Below, in pieces: positions 18,041 to 27,641 of a stretch of 64,000 nucleotides of DNA. How positions within the stretch are numbered: position 1 is the stretch's first letter; the number at the start of each line of letters is the position of its first letter. Location of the stretch: assembly GCA_024635625.1 (NCBI GenBank), contig JAGXIQ010000035.1, positions 1-64,000 of the forward strand, written 5' to 3'. Position numbers and translations under genes: made by a program. This DNA comes from Loktanella sp. (GTDB taxonomy: Bacteria; Pseudomonadota; Alphaproteobacteria; Rhodobacterales; Rhodobacteraceae). The notes under the pieces are model-generated. The model had not been told where the DNA came from, searched no databases, and was given only the letters and a program-made list of their open reading frames with translations.

Positions 18041-19918
18041 CTACTTCGCTCCTGCAATCAAAAGGCCGTCGGTAAGGATCGCCTTGGCTGTCGCGTCGCG
18101 GACTGCCATGCGATCTTCTTCTACCCAAGCCACAGAAAACCCTGGGTCCATGCGATGGATACGATGAATGCAGTCCTGCGCGCCCTTCGTGTCGCCCAGA
18201 TGCGCAAGGCTGACAGAGGTGTAACGCAGGGCCGCGCCGAAATTCGGGCGACGCGACAGGATACGTTGGCCAATGGAACTAGCCGTGTCGAAGTCGCCCT
18301 GCAGTGTTGCGATCATGCAGCGGGTTGTTTCCAGCGTGAATCGGATCGGACTATGTTCGCCAATTTTTAACGCATTTTGTGACGCCCTGCGGGCATCGCT
18401 ATAGCGCCCGTTGTAGACGTGGTGCAGCGCCATGTGGTCCCAGCAGAACGCGGAATGCGGCGACGTGCGGATCGCCCGGTCAAGCAAAGTGTTTGCCACA
18501 TCGTGATTATGCATGATGTAGCCCGTGGCGTGCCCGGCCAGACTGTAAGCAATGCCACCACTTAGCGGTGAGTCCTCTACGTATGCGATCAGGCTACCGG
18601 TGTCGTCGGCCAACGTGGTATCGAAGGAATGCCAATGTTCACCGACGCGAAAGCTGTTCAGATAAGCCAGTAGCGCGGGATATATTGGTTCTTTCGTCAA
18701 ATCCCAGCTGATCCGCAGCGCGGCGCGCAAATCGTCCAACGCCGTATGATCCAGCTGAAACATGGCCGACAGCGCATGAAATGGCGTTAGAGGACCCAAG
18801 TGTGCACGGTCAGCGAGTGTATCCAGCGTGCCTGCGACCCGTTCGATTGCTTCACCCAGCAACACAAGTATTTCTGCGTTGTCGATGCTGGCGCGGTCCA
18901 GCCTGTAAGGCCCTCCCTGAACGCTCCACAGCAATTCTTGTGTGCTATGGCGCAACACCAGTATCCGGATGGATAAATTGCCCTCCGCCTCGTACAGCCG
19001 CAACCGCAGATAAAGGTCGGGGCTGGTTGTTGTCACCGTCGCGTGGTCCATCCCGTCGGTCAGGTCACGGTAGTCGTAAGTCCGCGCACCGACATAGTCG
19101 CGTAGACCAAAGGCGATCCGGTCAATTAGGGCCTCGCCAAGATAGAGCGCCTGATAGGATTTCGAATGTATGACAGGCTCTAGCAGACCCACGATAGGGC
19201 GGATGTCGCGGATCGGTTCTGGTCGGGCCGGTGTCGCATGCGCTGGCGTGGGGGTGGTCACTTCGGCGTCCAATAGCGCCTCAATCCGGTTGTGCCAATG
19301 TTGCCGCTGTTCGCGCAGCCATTCTTCGAAGGGTTCGACGCTGATGTTGATGCCTTCCAGCAGGTCGGGCGGATTAGCGCGGACGTGATCTAGAAGGGCT
19401 GCAGCACCGTCCTGTACGATCTCGATGACATCGACGCTGGCGGCACCGGGTACAAGTCTGACACGGTGGGCGTCGATCTCGATCAGGGGGGTGCCGAAGG
19501 TGTCCAGACTACGTCGCAAGCCATGCAGCGCTGTACGCAGACTTTGGGCGGCCAGTTGCAAGTCCTTGTCGCCCCAGAACAGATCCTGAAGGCGGGCGCG
19601 GGACACACCGGCGTCAGATGCTAGCGCAGCTATAGCCAGCATGGCCTGTTGTTGCGCACTGCGGGGGGTCCGGTCGCGACCGGTCGAATCCGTCAGCCTA
19701 AATGGCCCCAGAAGCGTTAACCGGGCCTGTCTGATGGGCGTATCGCCCGCTGGTCGCGATGCCTGCGACACCTGGAATATCCCCCTGGCGGTCTGTGGGC
19801 GCATATCGTCGCGTTCAGATCGTAGGTAGTTGCGTTGATTTAGGAAAGCGTTTTCGCCGCACAGGACGAAGGTGGAGGGCCCCTGACTTTGAAAATGTGA
19901 AGCAGGATTTGAAATCAC
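18041..19918 (-). CDS. SARP/BTAD-type transcriptional regulator with TPR-like C-terminus
   Basis: Winged-helix plus BTAD (LTLLGPFRLTDSTGRDRTPRSAQQQAMLAIAAL...LQDLFWGDKD..QSLRTALHGLRRSL...EEWLREQRQHW). Likely GTG start at 19918 preceded by GGAGGG; the tracked ATG is at 20029. Confidence 0.75.
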   Translation of the reverse strand: MISNPASHFQSQGPSTFVLCGENAFLNQRNYLRSERDDMRPQTARGIFQVSQASRPAGDTPIRQARLTLLGPFRLTDSTGRDRTPRSAQQQAMLAIAALASDAGVSRARLQDLFWGDKDLQLAAQSLRTALHGLRRSLDTFGTPLIEIDAHRVRLVPGAASVDVIEIVQDGAAALLDHVRANPPDLLEGINISVEPFEEWLREQRQHWHNRIEALLDAEVTTPTPAHATPARPEPIRDIRPIVGLLEPVIHSKSYQALYLGEALIDRIAFGLRDYVGARTYDYRDLTDGMDHATVTTTSPDLYLRLRLYEAEGNLSIRILVLRHSTQELLWSVQGGPYRLDRASIDNAEILVLLGEAIERVAGTLDTLADRAHLGPLTPFHALSAMFQLDHTALDDLRAALRISWDLTKEPIYPALLAYLNSFRVGEHWHSFDTTLADDTGSLIAYVEDSPLSGGIAYSLAGHATGYIMHNHDVANTLLDRAIRTSPHSAFCWDHMALHHVYNGRYSDARRASQNALKIGEHSPIRFTLETTRCMIATLQGDFDTASSIGQRILSRRPNFGAALRYTSVSLAHLGDTKGAQDCIHRIHRMDPGFSVAWVEEDRMAVRDATAKAILTDGLLIAGAK

Positions 19919-20162
19919 AGGGGTCCCTCCTTTATCTTGACGATCAAAATGACGGGCGTGAGACGGCTGAAAATTGCCAGCTGTCCCATGTAAAGGCAGA
20001 CTTTGATCGCGGCGCGCAACGCAGCGCAATGATCAAGGCCACCCGGTGCAAACGCACGATAATGCGCGCATTTGAAAGTTCCGTGACGTCGACCGAAGCG
20101 TGTCCGGTCGACGACGTCCTTTTTACCCCTGACGCTGACCGTGGGAGGATGAACCGGTCGCC

Positions 20163-20261
20163 ATGACGTTGCGGCTGTGCCCGGTCTGCGGGGGCCTTCG
20201 TCAGGGGATGCACACCGTGGGAGGATGCGAGGCGTGCGAACGTAGGTGCCGATGCGACTGA
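20163..20261 (+). CDS. Possible 32-aa Cys-rich microprotein (zinc-ribbon-like)
   Basis: ATG at 20163 gives MTLRLCPVCGGLRQGMHTVGGCEACERRCRCD*; GGGAGG at 20143-20148 upstream. Confidence 0.35.
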   Translation: MTLRLCPVCGGLRQGMHTVGGCEACERRCRCD

Positions 20262-20619
20262 ATAGTCTGGACGGCATAGGCGACATTGGTCTGATTGATC
20301 ATGGGACTGTCGACGGGTGTCTGTCATCTATCCGACCTCTAACCAATGAAGATGGCCTAACGTTACCCATGTGGCGTGAGGGATACGTTAACCTTATGTT
20401 ATCGCTGAATTGATTTTTGAAATGTCGCGCCGAATCACTTTGGCCTCAAAGGCAAAATATGCCCTGTGCTACTCGTTGTTAGGATCGCAGGCTTTGCCAG
20501 TTTAGGTTTAAGGCAGGTTTCGCACGGTTTTGGACGGCCAATGTACCGTTGATCACCATTGTTCTGGAACTAAAGGCAGCTTTGGCCGCATCAGGATCAA
20601 GCTATCTGCGTCTAAATTT

Positions 20620-21366
20620 TCAGGTCACGCGGCGCAGAAATGCAATCGTCCGGGGGTCCTGCGGGCTTTCCAGTAACTGTGCGGGCGGGCCCTGCTCTAC
20701 GATCTTACCGTCCGCCATAAAGATGATCCGGTCTGCGATCTCGCGGGCGAACTGCATTTCGTGGGTGACGATCAGCATCGTCTGCTGCCGCTCCGCCACG
20801 CGGCGCATCAGGTCCAGCACCTCTCCAACCCATTCCGGGTCAAGGGCAGAGGTCGGTTCGTCGAACAGCATCAGGTCCGCGTCCAACGCCATTGCGCGGC
20901 CAATGCCGACACGCTGTTGTTGACCGCCCGATAAGGCTGCTGGGTAGGCGTCTGCCTTATCAGCCAGACCCGTTTCGCGCAGCGTTTCTTCTGCGCGGGC
21001 ATTCGCCGCTGACTTCGACTGGCCTTTGACCGTGATCAAGGCCTGCGTGATATTTTCTTTCGCTGTCTTGTTTGCGAACAAGGCATAGTTCTGGAATACG
21101 AAAGACGTCCGACGACGTAGTGCAAGGATCTGCGCCCGCGTGGCGCTATCGGCGTTTACTGACAGATCGCCGATCCGAATGCGGCCGCTGTCGGGGCGAT
21201 CCAAAAAGTTCAAACACCGAAGCAGGGTGGATTTACCTGTGCCAGATGGACCGATGATGACGACCCTTTCCCCCGGCGCTATGTCGAGCGAAATGTCCTC
21301 TAGAACTGCAGTTTTCCCAAAGGACTTGGTCAGGCCAGAGATCGATATGCCAGCGGTAGAGGTCAT
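20620..21366 (-). CDS. Polar amino-acid ABC transporter ATP-binding protein
   Basis: GPSGTGKSTLLRCLNFLDRPDSG, LSGGQQQRVGIGRAMALDADLMLFDEPTSALDPE. Start by ATGA overlap with the permease. Confidence 0.93.
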   Translation of the reverse strand: MTSTAGISISGLTKSFGKTAVLEDISLDIAPGERVVIIGPSGTGKSTLLRCLNFLDRPDSGRIRIGDLSVNADSATRAQILALRRRTSFVFQNYALFANKTAKENITQALITVKGQSKSAANARAEETLRETGLADKADAYPAALSGGQQQRVGIGRAMALDADLMLFDEPTSALDPEWVGEVLDLMRRVAERQQTMLIVTHEMQFAREIADRIIFMADGKIVEQGPPAQLLESPQDPRTIAFLRRVT

Positions 21367-22037
21367 CGTGCATGTGCCTTGTTCAGATAGACTTCGAGTT
21401 GCCGCTGCACAAAGGCTAATGCCTCTACCATGATCCAGTAGATCGCGGCCACGACAAGGAAGGCCTCGAAATACAAAAAGCTGCCAGCCGCCTCCTTCTG
21501 GGTTGCGCCCATCAGTTCTGTGACGCCAAGGGTGAAGGCCAGCGAAGTGCCTTTGATCATGTCGATGAAATAGTTCACCAAGGTCGGCGCTGCGACGCGG
21601 GCTGCTTGTGGAAGGATGATCTGCACCATCATCTGGCCCTGCGTCATGCCGACGGCCTGCGACGCCTCCCACTGGCTGCGGTCAACGCCAAGGATGGCCG
21701 CGCGAATACTTTCGGCCATGTAGGCGGAAAAGTGTAGTGTCAGTCCCATGATCGTGGCCGTAACGCCGTTGATATTGGCCAGAGAGGACATGACCTGTGG
21801 CAGTCCGTAATAGAATAGAAACAATTGCACCAGCAGCGGCGTGCCGCGAAAGAAGCTGATAAACAACCGCACGATCAGATCAAGGAAGGGGACGCGGAAA
21901 ATCCGCTCTACCGCCATGACCGAAGCCAGCACCAATGCGCAGACCATGCCCACGAAGGCCATGAATAGCGTCAGTGGCACATAGCCCAGCAAGACGGGCA
22001 CCAAAGACCACATATAATCCAGATCCAGTGCCCGCAT
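21363..22037 (-). CDS. Polar amino-acid ABC transporter permease
   Basis: HisM-type TM protein (FFRGTPLLVQLFLFYYGLP, ...EASQAVGMTQGQMMVQIILPQAAR). Confidence 0.93.
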   Translation of the reverse strand: MRALDLDYMWSLVPVLLGYVPLTLFMAFVGMVCALVLASVMAVERIFRVPFLDLIVRLFISFFRGTPLLVQLFLFYYGLPQVMSSLANINGVTATIMGLTLHFSAYMAESIRAAILGVDRSQWEASQAVGMTQGQMMVQIILPQAARVAAPTLVNYFIDMIKGTSLAFTLGVTELMGATQKEAAGSFLYFEAFLVVAAIYWIMVEALAFVQRQLEVYLNKAHAR

Positions 22038-22042
22038 CGGAT

Positions 22043-22795
22043 TTACTCTGCGACCGTGATGTCAGTTTTGAACCACTTTTCCGAAATCTCGGTTAGGGTG
22101 CCGTTTTCCTTTAACGTCGTGATGGCCGCATCAACCTTGTCGCGCAGCGCGATGCCTTCATCGTCCGTACGGAAGGGCAGTGCGTTGCGGATTTCACTGA
22201 ATGGCTTACCCCCAAGCGCCAGTGGCAGTGGGCTTTCTGCGATCAACTGGACCGACGAGACGCGATCCATCACAAAGGCGTCGACGCGTCCCAAGGCCGT
22301 ATCCTGTGCAATGTTGCTTTCGTAAGTGCGGATGTCGATCTTTGACGCGTTGGGCAGCTCGCTTAACAACTGCTCAAAGTTTGACCCAAGGTTCACGGCG
22401 ACGGTCTTTCCGCTTAGGTCGTCGATGCTGGTGATCGAACTCTCGTTGCCCTTCTTCACGACGACTTGCGCCCCGTCAAAGACGTATGGCTGTGAAAAGG
22501 CGAACTTTGCCTCACGCTCTGGCGTGATGGTGATCTGGTTTGCGATCGTGTCGATGCGGCCCGATTCCAGCGCACCAATCAGCCCGGAAAAGGACATAGT
22601 GACGAAATTGACCTCGTCCCCGGTTTCGGCGGCGATTGCATTCATGAAATCGACCTCGAAGCCCTGCAATTCGTCCAGCTTGACGAAAGTGAAAGGGAAA
22701 TATCCGCCTGACATGCCCACATTGATGGTGTCGGCTTGCGCTGCGCCGAATGTGGTTGCCATGGCGAAGGCTGCGATTGCGAGTGATTTGGTCAT
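22043..22795 (-). CDS. Polar amino-acid ABC transporter substrate-binding protein
   Basis: Signal peptide plus SBP_bac_3 signatures (GYFPFTFVKLDELQGFEVDFMNAIA). Confidence 0.93.
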   Translation of the reverse strand: MTKSLAIAAFAMATTFGAAQADTINVGMSGGYFPFTFVKLDELQGFEVDFMNAIAAETGDEVNFVTMSFSGLIGALESGRIDTIANQITITPEREAKFAFSQPYVFDGAQVVVKKGNESSITSIDDLSGKTVAVNLGSNFEQLLSELPNASKIDIRTYESNIAQDTALGRVDAFVMDRVSSVQLIAESPLPLALGGKPFSEIRNALPFRTDDEGIALRDKVDAAITTLKENGTLTEISEKWFKTDITVAE

Positions 22796-23175
22796 GGGTA
22801 GCCCCGTGCATCAGGTGTTCATTGGGGCAGCAGGTAACATGCTGCCAGCTTGCTTCAATATCCGCCAACGACTCAAGTCTGCACTGACGGGATTGTGGGT
22901 GTCATTGGAATATTGTTCCATGAATGACCGCTATGGAAGAACAGATTATTTACGCTGGCGCCGATCTTTAACGTCACTTGGACTAAGTAGACTTTGCGCC
23001 ATGCCATCGCTGCGCGATGCGCATACCAGTTATGTGGGTTTCTTTGTTTAACTCTGTATCACAGGACTACGTCTTGCCGCGTCACAGGGTCGTAGAACCA
23101 GCGCGATAGACTGCCTCTGCTCCGCGGCTCGCCACATGGAAGCGGGTGCCAATATGGCCCGCGCAGGAGAAGCCA

Positions 23176-23529
23176 GTGTCATATCCAATCTCTCAAAACC
23201 CTGCCGGACCCACGCTAGTGGCTTTCGCTGGTTTGATTGCGGCGATTACCGCCGGTTATGCATATTTGACGCCATTGACCGGCGTGAACGATACGGCTGG
23301 CCCGCTGCTGGTTATTGCCGCCGGATTGGCGCTGATCGCGGGTGGTTTGTTGCTACGCGCGGTCTCTGGCCGCGGGGTTCGGATGACGCTGCGGGTTTTG
23401 GTTCTTTTGGCTCTGGTCGGCACCTGCTTTGCAGGATTGCTGCTGCACCAATGATGGATCATCGCTGCGGCGGCGGTGGGCCTTGTGGGCCTGATCCTTA
23501 ATTTCGCCCGCCCCCCGTACAAAGGCTGA
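23176..23529 (+). pseudogene. Small membrane protein adjoining the PQQ dehydrogenase, interrupted by in-frame TGA at 23452-23454
   Basis: Reading through the TGA continues in frame as WIIAAAAVGLVGLILNFARPPYKG*. GTG at 23176 with an AGGAGA upstream is a plausible start. Confidence 0.6.
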
Positions 23530-23537
23530 ATGATCTC

Positions 23538-25449
23538 ATGAAACGCTCACTCATTTTTACACTCACGCTTGCCGCATTTTGCGCCAATGGTGCAGGCCCA
23601 AAATGCAGACGCGCGCTGGGATGGCTTTCATGGCCAGTAGAACGCGCAAAAGTATTCGCCCCTGACGCAAATCACTGCCGACAACGTCGATCAGTTGGAA
23701 AAAGTCTGGGGTTACCACACCGGCGACGTGTCCGATGGCAAAGGTGATTTGCCCGCGACGGTCTTGTCTGCCACGCCAATTATCGCCAACGATACGATGT
23801 ATATTGGCACACCGTTCTATCGCATCCTTGCACTTGATCCGGCAACCGGTGCCGAAAAGTGGGCGTTCGATACCCAGTCTGAACTTGCTGCACTGACCCA
23901 ACTCGCGTTGAAAAACAGGGGTGTGTCCTATTGGGAAGACGTCGCACCGACAGGCGATATCTGTGATAAGACTGTCTACATCGGTACGATGGACGCACGC
24001 CTATTTGCCGTGGACGCCGACACGGGTCAGCGATGTCCAGAATTCGCGGACAACGGTGTTTTGGATGTGAACCAATAGAACACCACAAACGACCGTTGGC
24101 CCCTGTCCCTGCTGCAACCGCCCACGATGGACGGCGACCTTCTGATCCTTGGCTGGGCAGGCAAGGACTGGGAATTTACTCAAGCGTCGCCGGGATCGGT
24201 CTCTGCCATCGACGTCCGCACTGGCGAGCTGGTTTGGACCTTCGAAACCCTGCCAGTCACGATGCGCGGCAAAAGTGGTACCGCTAATGTCTGGACTGCC
24301 ATGTCAGCCGACGTGGACCGGGGGCTAGTCTATCTGCCGGTTTCCTCGCCCTCGCCAAACTACTGGGGCGGCAACCGGGCTGAAGATGCGCCTTATGCCA
24401 CCTCAACGACCGCGCTGGATATCAAGACTGGAGAGGTCGTCTGGTCCCGTCAATGGGTCCATCACGATATCTGGGACTATGACATCAACGCGCCGCCAAC
24501 GCTGATGGATATCACGGTGGACGGCGAAACTATTCCAGCGCTGATGCAATCGACCAAGCAGGGCTTCCTTTTCGTCGTGAACCGCGAAACCGGAGAGGAC
24601 GTCTGGCCGATCGAAGAGTGTCCAGTGCCACAAGGCGACGGCACCGTCGACGGCGAGGTTTATGCCGCGACCCAGCCCTTTCCCACTATGCCAAAGCCAC
24701 CTTTGGATCAGGCCGCCAAACCAAAGGTCTGGAATGTCGCCGATCTTGTGGGCTTCGGTTCATGTTCCAAGTTGTGGGATAATATGGGGTACGAGGGGAT
24801 GTATACCCCGCCGACGACTGCCGGTGCTGGCGCGCTGACCTATCCTGATAGTTCGGGTGGCGTGCAATGGGGCGGTGTAGCGTTCGAGCCGGACAAGCGG
24901 ATCGCTGTCGTGAATACCTCGCACCTCGTGCAATACGTCAAGCTTTACGACCGTACGGCCTATAATAATGCAAACAGCGGATCCGGCAACGAAAGAGGGT
25001 TTTCGCCTCAGGTCGGCTCTCCTTACGGCATGCAGCTAGAGGTGGCGCGCAATTGGTTGGGCATGCCTTGCTGGGTGCCACCTTACGGCGAATTGGTCGC
25101 GCTGGATATGCATACCCGAGAGGTCAAGTGGCGCAAGCCGGTTGGCGCGTCACAGCAATATGGGTTCTTTATGCCCGAAAGCTGGGGCTCGCCCACGATC
25201 GGTGGCCCGGCCGTGACTGCAGGCGGTGTGATCTTTATCGGCGCGTCAATGGATGCCAAAGTGCGGGCCTACTCTCTTGAAACGGGAGAAGAGTTATGGG
25301 CTGATCAAGCCATGGCGCCTGCTGTCGCGAACCCCGCAATCTACGAATATGAAGGACGTGAATTCGCGGCATTCGTGGCGGGTGGCAATTCGATCCTGAA
25401 GAATCAGGTGGGCGACCAAATCGCGGTCTATGCTCTGCCGCAAGAGTAG
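23538..25449 (+). pseudogene. PQQ-dependent (quinoprotein glucose-type) dehydrogenase, degenerate
   Basis: Signal peptide MKRSLIFTLTLAAF, apparent +1 in a T run (~23578-23581), then QAQNADARWDGFHGQ*NAQKYSPLTQITADNVDQLEKVWGYHTGD with TAG at 23638-23640, a second in-frame TAG at 24076-24078, then an intact 440-aa C-terminal ORF (24127-25449). Confidence 0.8.
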
Positions 25450-25557
25450 GTCAGGCTGAATTCTGGTCTGATGACGCGCCGGATCGGAAAGGGCGGCGCG
25501 TCGCTGTTTTTTAGCAGTGTTCTGTTCCAGCCGAACCTTCGCCTCAACGTCCGTTGG

Positions 25558-26631
25558 TCACACGGTGACGAGGTGATTGTCCCATGCCCGGTCAAAGCGG
25601 CTGTGCCAAGCTGGCATGTCGTCCTGCATCGCAAGGAACGTGCCGAACCCGTCGGTCAGAAACAGCATCTTGCCGTCACTGGCCAAACCGCAGACGTCGG
25701 GGCGTATGATCTCTCGGATGAATTGCCCGGCTGTGTCGAAAACCTGCGCGCGACCGCCCTTGGGCGATGAAATGGCGACTTGCGTGCCGCCGTCAAAGAA
25801 CGCGACTGATCCAGCATAACCCTGCATCGCAGCGTGCCCATCGGCATTTGCCATCGCCAGCACCGGGGCGTTGTCGCCTAACTGATGTAGCCCCAATAGG
25901 GCGGGCGCGGTTGTCACGTCACCTTCCCATTGCATCGCAAAGGCGACGTGCCCGGCGTCATTCACCGACAGATGCCGGATAGAGGCCTGATGCTGTGCGG
26001 CAGGCAGTGTCACGGTTTGCAGGACAGTTCCGTTCGGTGAAAGATAGGTCAGGTTCGGGGCCATCGTGTCTAGGTTCAGTTTTTCACGATCGCCCGCCCC
26101 GGTTCTGATACCACCGTTTGCGACGACCAACGTGTCGGTGCCCGGCAAACGGATAATTTCATGCGGGCCGATCCCGGCAGAGGCGATTTCTCCGACGCGG
26201 GTATAGCCGTCGGGCCGTGACCAAATGCCGATCCGGCCTTCGCCAGTTTCGGCCACCACTTCGGAGGTGAAGAGCTGTGTGCCATCACTTGAAAACACAC
26301 CATGACCATTAAATTCACGACCCGGTTGGGTGGACAACCGCGTGGTCACAGATCCGGTGGCGCCGTTTATCACCAGCGCATAGGTGCCGGGTCTGCGCGC
26401 AAACGCCACAACTTCTGGTGCGGTGGGATGTGCTGCCCCGGCGTGGCCGCGCGCGGGTAGGGGGACGCGAAAGGTCTGCACACCGTCACGCGTCAGGCCA
26501 AAAACAGCAAAGCCCCCGTCAGGCTCTTTTGCTGCTGCTAGAAAGGCGGGGTTGCCTGCGTCCGCCCAACTCAGGCGGGGCAGGGCACCAGCAGCAAGCA
26601 GGCTGCCCAGAAACGCGCGGCGGGTCGTCAT
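25558..26631 (-). CDS. DUF1513 domain protein (Tat-like signal), iron-uptake operon
   Basis: MTTRRAFLGSLLAAGALPRLSWA, beta-propeller-like; last gene of the imelysin operon. Confidence 0.8.
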   Translation of the reverse strand: MTTRRAFLGSLLAAGALPRLSWADAGNPAFLAAAKEPDGGFAVFGLTRDGVQTFRVPLPARGHAGAAHPTAPEVVAFARRPGTYALVINGATGSVTTRLSTQPGREFNGHGVFSSDGTQLFTSEVVAETGEGRIGIWSRPDGYTRVGEIASAGIGPHEIIRLPGTDTLVVANGGIRTGAGDREKLNLDTMAPNLTYLSPNGTVLQTVTLPAAQHQASIRHLSVNDAGHVAFAMQWEGDVTTAPALLGLHQLGDNAPVLAMANADGHAAMQGYAGSVAFFDGGTQVAISSPKGGRAQVFDTAGQFIREIIRPDVCGLASDGKMLFLTDGFGTFLAMQDDMPAWHSRFDRAWDNHLVTV

Positions 26632-26635
26632 GGTA

Positions 26636-27640
26636 TCAGTCTCCGTCGAGCGAATTCAGGCCCATGCTTATGTCCAGCGTGGCACTTAGTTCGTTATGGG
26701 TATCGGCGCGCAACGCAATCAGGGCCGTTTGTAAGGTTTCCAACTTGAACCGTCCTGTGGAATCTTCGACGCCCGAAAAGTCGGGGTCATCCAGCGTGGC
26801 AGCCATTTCCTGCGCGCGAGCAAAGTCGCGGTAGGTGGCGGGGGCTTCGGCCGCGTCTGGCACCATTGCGCGGATTAGGTTGGCGTGGGCGGCCAACGAC
26901 AGTTCCAGATTGCGCTGCGATCGATCTGACACGCGTCCTTCGGCGCGTTTAGGGCGGGGGCGGTCGAAGGTCCCCATCGGCAGGCCCAACCGTTCGTCAA
27001 TATCGAACTGCATACTGGTCAGCAGTGCCGTAAATACGACTTGTCGCGTTTCACTGGCGTCCAGAAAGCGGGCGTTCCGCTTGGTGCCCGCCGTGCGCAT
27101 AACAGTGACAAAATCCGACTCCCACGCATCGCGGACGGTTTCGGCGGATTGCGCTAGATCCTGCGTCATTGCACGAACAAGTACGCAGCCCGGATCTCCG
27201 TCGCCGTAGGTGTTGAAGTCGGGATCGAACAGCATCGCCTCGACCGCATAAAGGCCGCGGGCCGAGATGGGCTGCGCTGGAAAGGTGTCAGCGTTTTCAA
27301 GCACCGGGTCTTGCCCTGTCAGGATGCGTGACAATGCGCGGGGGCGGTGGCCATCGGTGTCTGGCCAGAAGGCGATCGCCTGGCGCCGGCTACCCTGTTC
27401 CAGCGGGCCAAACCATAGGTCCTGTACGCCCAGCCAAGCATCCATCGCGTCGTTCCACGCTCCGCGTAGTTCCGCGTTGTTCGGCGTGCAGTCCGCGATA
27501 GCGGCAATGGCAAGTTCAGCCGTCGTTGCGGCGAAGGTTTCGACGTTTGGCATTACAAACTGATTCAAAACGCGATCAACAGCATCGTCGGCGTTGGCCT
27601 GCAGGGGCAGGATAAGAAGGGCTAGCAATGTCAGGCGCAT
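26636..27640 (-). CDS. Imelysin family protein
   Basis: Signal peptide; imelysin-like core with GLYAVEAMLFD; adjacent to a second imelysin and a di-haem protein. Confidence 0.8.
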   Translation of the reverse strand: MRLTLLALLILPLQANADDAVDRVLNQFVMPNVETFAATTAELAIAAIADCTPNNAELRGAWNDAMDAWLGVQDLWFGPLEQGSRRQAIAFWPDTDGHRPRALSRILTGQDPVLENADTFPAQPISARGLYAVEAMLFDPDFNTYGDGDPGCVLVRAMTQDLAQSAETVRDAWESDFVTVMRTAGTKRNARFLDASETRQVVFTALLTSMQFDIDERLGLPMGTFDRPRPKRAEGRVSDRSQRNLELSLAAHANLIRAMVPDAAEAPATYRDFARAQEMAATLDDPDFSGVEDSTGRFKLETLQTALIALRADTHNELSATLDISMGLNSLDGD

Positions 27641-27641
27641 G

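Noticed and set aside
23538-25449. Programmed amber readthrough in the PQQ dehydrogenase
   Set aside because: A nearby TGA and a frameshift in the same locus make simple gene decay (or sequence error) more likely; kept only as an alternative to test.
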